Under the pieces are notes generated by a model that ran no database searches, was not told the origin of the DNA, and was given only the letters and a program-made list of their open reading frames with translations. The position numbers and the translations under genes are program-made. This document shows, in pieces, positions 1-5,688 of a stretch of DNA of 10,407 bases (within the stretch, counting starts at the first letter, position 1; every line of letters starts with the position of its first letter). Source of the DNA: Phycisphaerae bacterium (lineage in GTDB: Bacteria > Planctomycetota > Phycisphaerae > Phycisphaerales > SM1A02); contig PKCT01000270.1 in NCBI GenBank assembly GCA_002862325.1, positions 1 to 10,407 of the forward strand, in the 5' to 3' direction.

Positions 1-383
1 TCGGCGACGCCGACGGTCGCGTCGCCATGCGACTGGACTCGCTCGAGGACGCGGTCTCCGAGTCGACGGTCGGCAGCGGGAGCCTCAAGGTGATGAACGG
101 GAACGGGGTGCCCGCGGCGATGATCGGTTGTGGAACGGCCGGGGGCTGGCTCACGGTGTCGGGAACGAATCCGGAGCAGACGCCGTTCATGACCGGATTG
201 TCGGCGGCGACCACGGAGAACGGTGGCACCTGGCGAGGTGGTTTCTTCCTGCGAAACGGACCGCGAATCAAGAACGACGTGGTCCGCCTGACCATGAGTC
301 CCGACGGCAATGGTCTCATCAGGACCTACGACTCCAAGGGCGCGGTCACCTCGTCGTCTCCGGCCAGTACTCCAGTGGAGTAG
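1..383 (+). CDS. 3' end of an unrecognised glycine-rich, beta-structured protein (partial)
   Basis: The reading frame is open from the window edge (first full codon at 3) to TAG at 381-383, giving about 126 residues. The start lies outside the window; the internal ATG at 27 is unlikely to be the start because the upstream codons keep the same composition. The protein is rich in G, T, S and N, with no Cys pair, transmembrane segment or catalytic motif that I recognise. Short phrases recur loosely: hydrophobic-x-hydrophobic strands separated by N-G, D-G or G-T turns, such as LKVMNGNGV, WLTVSGTNP, FFLRNGP and LIRTYDSKG. This suggests stacked beta-strands, as in tail-fibre-like or beta-solenoid surface proteins. 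It ends in a low-complexity S/T/P tail. A hairpin overlaps the stop codon. I cannot name a family; the coding call is firm, the structural description is inference. Confidence 0.7.
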   Translation, partial: GDADGRVAMRLDSLEDAVSESTVGSGSLKVMNGNGVPAAMIGCGTAGGWLTVSGTNPEQTPFMTGLSAATTENGGTWRGGFFLRNGPRIKNDVVRLTMSPDGNGLIRTYDSKGAVTSSSPASTPVE

Positions 384-403
384 GTCGGTCCGCGAGGCCG
401 ACC
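383..403 (+). terminator. Hairpin directly at the stop of the first gene
   Basis: GGTCGGTC (383-390) pairs with GGCCGACC (396-403), an 8-bp stem with one G-U pair and a CGCGA loop. It begins on the last base of the TAG stop. No T-run follows, so this is a terminator-like or 3'-protecting hairpin rather than a textbook intrinsic terminator. Confidence 0.4.
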
Positions 404-519
404 GCATGCTGGGCACGGCGTCAACGCCTGCAGGAGGATGCGAGCCTCCCACGCTCGCCGTCGGAATCGCGCTTCACCGTCGACCGGGAATCGACCGGAT
501 CGCGAGGACGAACCACGAC

Positions 520-550
520 AGGAGCCCCGGGCGGCGTGCACGGGGCTCCT
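520..550 (-). terminator. Perfect 10-bp hairpin downstream of infC (possible bidirectional terminator)
   Basis: AGGAGCCCCG (520-529) and CGGGGCTCCT (541-550) are exact inverted repeats around an 11-nt loop. It lies about 60 nt past the infC stop and in the convergent gap between the first gene and infC, so it could serve both strands. Neither side carries a clear T-run, so termination is inferred from position and stem strength. Nothing else recognisable lies in 404-610. Confidence 0.5.
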
Positions 551-610
551 CGATTCAACATCGATGTCATGGGATCGAGCGACCGACCGAGCGGGCGCGA
601 TCCATGCGGT

Positions 611-1309
611 TCATTCCTCGCTGGTCTCGACCGTTTCGGCGGTTTCCGCCGCATCGGCCTTCGCGACCTGCTGGGCCTCTTCGGCGATCTTGGGATCGTT
701 CTCCTCGGTCTTCTTCCCCTCGGCCTCCATCTTGCGGCGATACGCGTCGATCTTCCGCTTGTCGGGACCGATGATGACGCTCATGCGACGTCCGGCCATG
801 CGAGGTTCGGTCTCGAGCTTTCCAATCTCTTCGAGCTCGGCGATGATGTCCCGCATGCGTTCGTCGCCGCGATGGCGATGGGCCATCTCTCGGCCGCGGA
901 ACTGCTGGACGATCTGCACCTTGTGGCCTTCGAGCAGGAACTTCCGGGCCTGACGCATGCGGATGCCGATGTCGTGCGGATCGATCTTCATCGATCGGCC
1001 GAGGCGGACTTCCTTGAGCTCGGACGTCTTGGTCTTGGCCTTGTTGGCCTTTTCCTTCTTCGACTGCTCGTACTTGTAGCGGCCGTAGTCCATGATCCGG
1101 CAGACGGGCGGGCGACTGTCCGCGGCCATCTCCACCAGGTCGAGTCCGAGATCGCGAGCCCGACGCAGCGCGTCCGCGGTCTCCACGATGCCGGCCTGTT
1201 CGCCGTTCTCGTCGATGAGACGAACCGGCGTGATCCGAATCCGCTCGTTCATGCGGGGTCCGGAGGTACGCATGTCGTCGCGTCCAAATCCTCTACGTCG
1301 AATGGCGAT
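611..1309 (-). CDS. infC: Translation initiation factor IF-3, probable non-AUG start
   Basis: IF-3 binds the 30S subunit, blocks premature 50S joining and monitors initiator-tRNA/start-codon pairing. The N-domain begins with the family signature NERIRITPVRLIDENGEQ, followed by DLVEMAADSRPPVCRIMDYG. The C-domain includes KEVRLGRSMKIDPHDIGIRM and GHKVQIVQQFRGREMAH. A Lys/Glu/Ala-rich acidic tail of about 35 residues follows the core, as is common in planctomycetes. ATGs occur at 1273 and 1252, but neither has a well-placed Shine-Dalgarno. AAGAGGA on the minus strand (1323-1317) sits 7 nt before an in-frame ATC (1309-1307) and 13 nt before an ATT (1303-1301). infC in many bacteria uses rare AUU or AUC starts for autoregulation, so I chose the ATC, giving 232 residues with a basic N-terminal leader. 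The ATG at 1273 would give 220. rpmI and rplT do not follow; the stop is followed by a hairpin and a convergent gene. Family identity is certain; the exact start is inferred. Confidence 0.95.
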   Translation of the reverse strand: MAIRRRGFGRDDMRTSGPRMNERIRITPVRLIDENGEQAGIVETADALRRARDLGLDLVEMAADSRPPVCRIMDYGRYKYEQSKKEKANKAKTKTSELKEVRLGRSMKIDPHDIGIRMRQARKFLLEGHKVQIVQQFRGREMAHRHRGDERMRDIIAELEEIGKLETEPRMAGRRMSVIIGPDKRKIDAYRRKMEAEGKKTEENDPKIAEEAQQVAKADAAETAETVETSEE

Positions 1310-1316
1310 GAGACAG

Positions 1317-1323
1317 TCCTCTT
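1317..1323 (-). promoter_or_regulatory. Shine-Dalgarno of infC pointing to an ATC/ATT start
   Basis: The minus strand reads AAGAGGA. It is spaced 7 nt from ATC at 1309-1307 and 13 nt from ATT at 1303-1301, both in frame with infC and with no intervening stop. It would be 43 nt from the first ATG, far too distant, so this site decides the start. Confidence 0.6.
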
Positions 1324-1355
1324 CAGGCGGCGGATGATGGGATGGGACGACAGCG

Positions 1356-1378
1356 TTCGGATCCGCCGCGGATCCGAA
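1356..1378. repeat. Perfect 9-bp inverted repeat in the infC leader
   Basis: TTCGGATCC (1356-1364) and GGATCCGAA (1370-1378) are exact inverted repeats around a 5-nt GC loop. On the minus strand the element ends 46 nt before the proposed infC ATC start and 32 nt before its Shine-Dalgarno. It could be a leader-RNA hairpin controlling infC or a dimer-binding DNA operator. The structure is seen directly; its role is inference. Confidence 0.5.
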
Positions 1379-1766
1379 AGGACGTCGAGTCGGTCAGGAG
1401 GGGGGCGACGAGGGCCGGCAGGGTCGGGACGCGGGGCGTCCTCATGATGCGGGCCGAAGGAAGACGTGCATACGGCAGCGGTTCCAGGGGTGCCGCGGGG
1501 CGGCCCCGACTCGTCTGGGGCCGATGAACGCCATCAGCCCGGTCCTCAGACGGTACATCGGCCGAATCACCGATTCAAGGCGATGAATGCGGACTCGGGA
1601 GGAAGAATCGGCGAGCGTCGTGGATCCGCCGGGGTGGCTCGGGGGACCGGCGTGTCCCGGTCGGGCATTCGCCTTGTGGACACGATTTTCAAGGAGATCT
1701 GTCACGACGACGTCTGCGAGCGGTACGAGCGGTGAATCCAACCCCCAAACACAGGGAGAGAGCACC

Positions 1767-3248
1767 ATGCCCAGAGCCAGTCACCCCAGCCGCCTCGCAG
1801 CCTGTTCCTCGTACGGCATCTTGTCGGCCCTCGCGATCGCATCGTCGGCCACCGCACAGATCTGGGTGCCCAACCCAGAGGTCCCCGACCTCAAGACGGC
1901 CTACGAGAAGGCCTGGGAGGGGGTGACCATCTCGCTCTCGGCCGGGACCCACACCATCGACTCGACCCTCGATGCGGAGGGGACGAACATCCACCTCGTC
2001 GGCGAGGTCGATGCGGCTGGGAATCCGATCACGACGATCGATGGCGAGGGACTCCGCCGGATCCTGCTCATACGGACCGGGGAAAGTTCCGCCACGGTGT
2101 ACGAGAACATCCGCTTCGCCAATGGCTTCGCGGTCGGCGAGAACGGTGGGGCGATCCAAATCGCCGATGCCGATCCTCGATTCGTCAACTGCGTGTTCGA
2201 AGGCAATCGGGCCGCGTTCAAGGGCGGTGCGATGCACATCTACGGATCGAACGCGGACGTGATGATCACTGGATCCCGGTTCGTCGCCAACGTCGTCGGT
2301 TCCGGCAATGCGGGCTCCGGCGGCGCGCTCGCCATCGAGCAGCGGAGCGAGGTCGAGATCCACGACAGCTTCTTCGCACAGAATCGGGCCGCCTCCGGGG
2401 GTGCGCTGTGGAGCGGCGGAAGCGCCTATCGGATCGAGAACTCGCTGCTCCAGGCCAACGCCGCCAGCGGCAACGGCGGCGCGATCTACCTGAACGGCGG
2501 CGAGCTCGAGGTTGGGGAGACCCGATTCGAAGGCAACCTTGCGGTCGCCCTGCGGGGCGGGGCGATCATGCTCTACTCGGCCGCGGCCCAGATCGAGAAG
2601 TGCGGCTTCGACGGCAACTCGAGCGGATTGAGCGGCGGCGCGCTTCTTACCCTCGGTTCCGGCTCGACGTGCCTGGTCGGTCAGAGCGAGTTCGTCCGGA
2701 ACATCGCCGGTGAGGATGGCGGCGCCGTCTCGCTTCGATACGGCCAGGCCACGTTCTGGGAGACCGTCTTCCAGGGCAACTCGGCCGCAGCCGAAGGTGG
2801 CGCGATCGAGGTGGTCAATGCAGATGTCCGACTCGAACGAATCGAAGGCTTCGGCAACTCGGCCACGGTGGGCGGATTCCTCCGCCAGGACGGCGGACAT
2901 CTGGAAGTGTGGGGGTCGCAGGTCACCGGCAACGCAGCCAGCGCCGCGGGCGGACTTCGCCTGATGTCCGGCGGCACCGCGGATCTTCTCGAATCGACGG
3001 TGTGCGAGAACGACGCCGAGCCGATTCTCGGGGCATGGAACGACCTGGGTGACAATTGCGTAGCCGAGATCTGTGGATGCGGCTGTCCGGCCGACCTCAA
3101 TGGCGATGGCCAGGTGAACGGGGCGGACTTCGGCCTCCTGATCACCGCCTGGGGGACGGGGGCGGGGCCAGCCGATCTCGATGGTGACGGGCAGGTGAGT
3201 GCGACCGATCTCGGACTCCTCTTCGCCGCCTGGGGGCCCTGCAGCTGA
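1767..3248 (+). CDS. Secreted Pmp-like parallel beta-helix protein with C-terminal dockerin-like repeats
   Basis: Start: ATG at 1767 with AGGGAGAG 6 nt upstream; the frame is open further upstream but without coding character. Length 493 residues. Residues 1-30 form a signal peptide with cleavage after A-T-A30. Residues about 32-125 resemble the cap of a right-handed beta-helix. From 127 to about 412, eleven units of about 26 residues each start with G-G-A-[IMLV] (at 127, 153, 185, 211, 237, 264, 290, 318, 344, then degenerate GGF at 369 and GGL at 395). Most end with F-x-x-N. This GGA[I/L]...FxxN pattern is that of chlamydial polymorphic membrane protein repeats. A short Cys-rich linker (431-440) leads to two dockerin-like loops, D443-x-N445-x-D447-G and D470-x-D472-x-D474-G, each ending in AWG. 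The final residues are W-G-P-C-S. This matches the GC-type dockerin tail of Phycisphaerae exported proteins, whose role (anchoring, sorting or assembly) is unproven. There is no autotransporter barrel and no catalytic motif was recognised. It is likely a cell-surface structural or adhesive protein. Confidence 0.88.
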   Translation: MPRASHPSRLAACSSYGILSALAIASSATAQIWVPNPEVPDLKTAYEKAWEGVTISLSAGTHTIDSTLDAEGTNIHLVGEVDAAGNPITTIDGEGLRRILLIRTGESSATVYENIRFANGFAVGENGGAIQIADADPRFVNCVFEGNRAAFKGGAMHIYGSNADVMITGSRFVANVVGSGNAGSGGALAIEQRSEVEIHDSFFAQNRAASGGALWSGGSAYRIENSLLQANAASGNGGAIYLNGGELEVGETRFEGNLAVALRGGAIMLYSAAAQIEKCGFDGNSSGLSGGALLTLGSGSTCLVGQSEFVRNIAGEDGGAVSLRYGQATFWETVFQGNSAAAEGGAIEVVNADVRLERIEGFGNSATVGGFLRQDGGHLEVWGSQVTGNAASAAGGLRLMSGGTADLLESTVCENDAEPILGAWNDLGDNCVAEICGCGCPADLNGDGQVNGADFGLLITAWGTGAGPADLDGDGQVSATDLGLLFAAWGPCS

Positions 3249-3275
3249 ACGGCTGGACTCGGAACCGAATGAACG

Positions 3276-3308
3276 CCACCCCCGGTCGATCGGCCGGGGG
3301 TGGTTTCG
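3276..3308 (+). terminator. Intrinsic terminator of the beta-helix gene
   Basis: CCACCCCCGG (3276-3285) pairs exactly with CCGGGGGTGG (3294-3303) around an 8-nt loop, followed by TTTCGT. It lies 27 nt after the stop codon. The strong 10-bp GC stem and short T-run support a rho-independent terminator on the plus strand. Confidence 0.75.
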
Positions 3309-3554
3309 TCATATCGCGGTGTCGGATCGGAGTTTCGATCCCCATCGGACCCGGTGCCTTGGGATCTACATCCTCTCGCCCCGGTATTCCTCGAACGATT
3401 CCTCGAGAATCCCAGCTCGGAGACACAGGGTGGCGAGGTCGCCGGCGAGGTCGGGTCTTCGTCGATTCGAACATCATTCATGATGTACGCGGGACGTGGG
3501 CGAACGCCTGTCGATGTTCGGAAATTCGTTCGCGAACTCCGGCATCCGTCGATT
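3309..3554. other. Convergent gap between the beta-helix gene and thrS, no gene seen
   Basis: No frame here has protein-like character; the open frames are antisense or run-on shadows. It carries a near-perfect inverted repeat ACATCAT-TC-ATGATGT (3471-3486) and a smaller GGATCG/CGATCC hairpin near 3324-3341. Either could mark the 3' end of the thrS transcript, but neither has a T-run on the minus strand. Confidence 0.4.
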
Positions 3555-5636
3555 TCAAGACGCTTCGACGGCTTCGAACCGGTCGATCAACCGGGTCTCG
3601 CCCCGAGTTTGACTTTCGGTCGCGACGGTCTCGAGGAACTCCTCGAGTTCCATCGACCCCAGGTTCCGTTCGATGCCGAACGCCCGGATCGAAACCTCGC
3701 GGTTCTCGGCGTCGCGCGGTCCGACCACGGCCAGATAGGGCACCTTCATGTCGGTCGCCACCTTGACCTTCGCCTGGATCCGCTCGGAGCCGTCGTCGAT
3801 CGTCGCGCGGAGCCCGAGGTCCCTCAGTCGCCCCAGGACCTCCGCCGCATACTCGGCGCTCTTGTCGCTGATCGGGAGGACCCGGACCTGCTCCGGGGCG
3901 AGCCAGCAGGGGAACGCACCGGCGAAGTGTTCGATCAGGACGCCCACGAACCGCTCCATCGAGCCGAACGGCGCGCGGTGGATCATGACCGGACGGTGGC
4001 GGGCGTTGTCGGCGCCGATGTACTCGAGACCGAACCGCTCCGGCAGGTTGTAGTCGACCTGTACGGTGCCGAGCTGCCACTCGCGGCCGATCACGTCCTT
4101 CACGACGAAGTCGATCTTCGGGCCGTAGAACGCGGCCTCCCCGGGTTCCTCGCTGAAGGGAGCGCCGAGTTCCTTCGCCGCCTGGCGACACGCCTCCTCG
4201 GCCTTGTCCCAGTTCGCCGGATCGCCCACGTACTTGGTGGAGTCCGGATCCCGAAGGCCGACCCGGACTCGATAGTCGCTCATGCCGAGGGTGTTGAAGA
4301 TGAGCTTGACGATCGAGAGGCAGCCGCGCACCTCGTCCGCGATCTGGTCCTCTCGGCAGAAGAGGTGGGCGTCGTCCTGGGTGAAGCCGCGGACCCGGGT
4401 CAGTCCGCCGATCTCGCCCGATTGCTCCCAGCGGTAGACGGTGCCGAATTCGGCGAGCCGGATCGGAAGCTCGCGATAGCTCCGCTGCTCGCTCGCGTAG
4501 ATCCGGATGTGGTGGGGACAGTTCATCGGCTTGAGCAGGTAGCCCTCGATCTCGCCCTCGTCCAGGCGGTTCGCGAGGTCGCCGCAGGTGCAGCCTTCGG
4601 TCGCGAGCTCGTGGAGCTGCGCCCGGTCGATGACCGGCGTGTACTGGCTCTCCTGGTAGTAGGGGAAGTGGCCACTGGTGCGGTAGAGATCGAGCTTGCC
4701 GATGTGCGGCGTGAACACCTGGTCGTAGCCCTGCTTGCGGAGTTCTTCGCCGATGAAGTCCTGCAGCTGCTGGCGGACGACCGCGCCGTTGGGTGTCCAC
4801 AGTACGAGGCCCTGGCCGACCTGCTCGTCGATGTGGAAGAGCCGAAGCTGCTTGCCGAGGACGCGGTGATCCCGCTTCCTGGCTTCCTCGAGCCGCTCGA
4901 GGTGTTGCTTGAGCTGCTTCTTGTCGGCGAACGCGGTGCCGTAGACGCGGGTGAGTCGGTCGCTGTTCTCGTCGCCGTGCCAGTAGCTCGACGCCAGGCT
5001 CATGACCTTGAACGCCCCGATCCGACCGGTCGAGGGGACGTGCGGTCCTCGGCAGAGATCCTCCCAGTTGGCTCCGGGTTCTCCGGTCGCGTACCAGGAG
5101 AGTTCGCCGGAACCCGCTGCGATCGCGCGTTCGGCGTTGTCGATCTTGTACTTGGATCCCTCGTCGCGGAGCTTGTCGAGGCCGGGACCGGCGGGCATCT
5201 CGTAGCGGGTGAAGGGGCGATCCTCCTTCACGATCCGTTTCATCTCCGCCTCGATACGCTCGAAGTCGTCGCTCGAGATCGTGGCACCGTCGGGGAACGC
5301 CATGTCGTAGTAGAAGCCCTGGTCGACCGGAGGACCGTAGACCAGCTGAACCCCGGGGAAGAGATTGGTGATCGCTTCGGCCATGACGTGGGCGGCCGAG
5401 TGACGAACGAGATACAGCCCGTTCTCGTCGGGCGCGCCGTCCCGGGTCTTCGCGGTCACAAGCGACAGCTCGCAATCGGCGTCGATCTCGGTCCCGAGGT
5501 CGCAGAGGACACCGCCGATCGTCGCCCCGAGGGCGCTCTTGGCGAGGCCCGGACCGATGTCGGCGGCCACCTGGGCCGGGGTGGTCGGGGCGTCGTACTG
5601 GCGTTCGCTCCCGTCGGGAAGCGTGATGCGAGGCAT
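3555..5636 (-). CDS. thrS: Threonyl-tRNA synthetase
   Basis: This cytosolic enzyme charges tRNA-Thr with threonine using ATP and edits mis-attached serine. All domains are present in 693 residues. The TGS domain covers about 1-62. The editing domain carries H79-x-x-x-H83 and C195-R-G-P-H199. The class II catalytic core has KPMNCPHH (zinc ligand C373), motif 2 with TVYRWEQSGEIGGLTRVRGF and DDAH (zinc ligand H424), and motif 3 with H553-RAPFGSMERF. The anticodon-binding domain runs from about 582 to 675. ATG at 5636 is preceded by GGAG at 7 nt spacing. The protein is about 50 residues longer than E. coli ThrRS, partly from an insertion of about 22 residues at 337-358 containing C-T-C (349-351), and partly from a C-terminal tail. 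The upstream efflux gene ends 52 bp before it on the same strand, so read-through is possible. A weak -10-like TACACT (5679-5674) could give thrS its own promoter. No room exists for a T-box leader. Confidence 0.98.
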   Translation of the reverse strand: MPRITLPDGSERQYDAPTTPAQVAADIGPGLAKSALGATIGGVLCDLGTEIDADCELSLVTAKTRDGAPDENGLYLVRHSAAHVMAEAITNLFPGVQLVYGPPVDQGFYYDMAFPDGATISSDDFERIEAEMKRIVKEDRPFTRYEMPAGPGLDKLRDEGSKYKIDNAERAIAAGSGELSWYATGEPGANWEDLCRGPHVPSTGRIGAFKVMSLASSYWHGDENSDRLTRVYGTAFADKKQLKQHLERLEEARKRDHRVLGKQLRLFHIDEQVGQGLVLWTPNGAVVRQQLQDFIGEELRKQGYDQVFTPHIGKLDLYRTSGHFPYYQESQYTPVIDRAQLHELATEGCTCGDLANRLDEGEIEGYLLKPMNCPHHIRIYASEQRSYRELPIRLAEFGTVYRWEQSGEIGGLTRVRGFTQDDAHLFCREDQIADEVRGCLSIVKLIFNTLGMSDYRVRVGLRDPDSTKYVGDPANWDKAEEACRQAAKELGAPFSEEPGEAAFYGPKIDFVVKDVIGREWQLGTVQVDYNLPERFGLEYIGADNARHRPVMIHRAPFGSMERFVGVLIEHFAGAFPCWLAPEQVRVLPISDKSAEYAAEVLGRLRDLGLRATIDDGSERIQAKVKVATDMKVPYLAVVGPRDAENREVSIRAFGIERNLGSMELEEFLETVATESQTRGETRLIDRFEAVEAS

Positions 5637-5688
5637 GAGGTGACTCCGGATCGGTGACGTCTCTGGGATCTGGAGTGTACGTCGTCGC

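Larger units (their letters stand above)
1310..1766. other. Divergent intergenic region between infC and the beta-helix gene
   Basis: This 457-bp stretch must hold the promoters and leaders of two divergent genes. No open frame in it resembles a protein with confidence. It contains the infC Shine-Dalgarno, the inverted repeat at 1356-1378, a small GGACGC/GCGTCC hairpin (1427-1441) and a 7-bp hairpin CGGCCCC/GGGGCCG (1501-1507 with 1517-1523). The stretch 1674-1700 is locally A/T-richer than its surroundings and may contain the promoter of the plus-strand gene, but no convincing -35/-10 pair could be assigned. Confidence 0.5.

Noticed and set aside
128..1447. Open plus-strand frame (439 codons) over the first gene, its terminator region and infC
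   Set aside because: It overlaps a real gene in another frame and is antisense to infC; the residues are those of an out-of-frame and antisense reading.
1676..1735. Short GTG-started frame just upstream of the beta-helix gene (19 codons)
   Set aside because: It looks somewhat protein-like but is too short to support, has no convincing ribosome site and may simply reflect the A/T-richer leader.
3471..3486. ACATCAT/ATGATGT inverted repeat as the thrS terminator
   Set aside because: The loop is too tight for the full stem, the stem is A/T-rich and there is no T-run on the minus strand; kept only as a note in the intergenic entry.
3300..5657. Long open plus-strand frame (785 codons) opposite thrS
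   Set aside because: It is fully antisense to a clear threonyl-tRNA synthetase. Long antisense frames are expected where high GC removes stops. It is rich in D, E, R, V and L without any family signature.
5637..5688. T-box or threonine attenuator before thrS
   Set aside because: The gap is only 52 bp, too short for a T-box, and no Thr-codon-rich leader peptide was seen.
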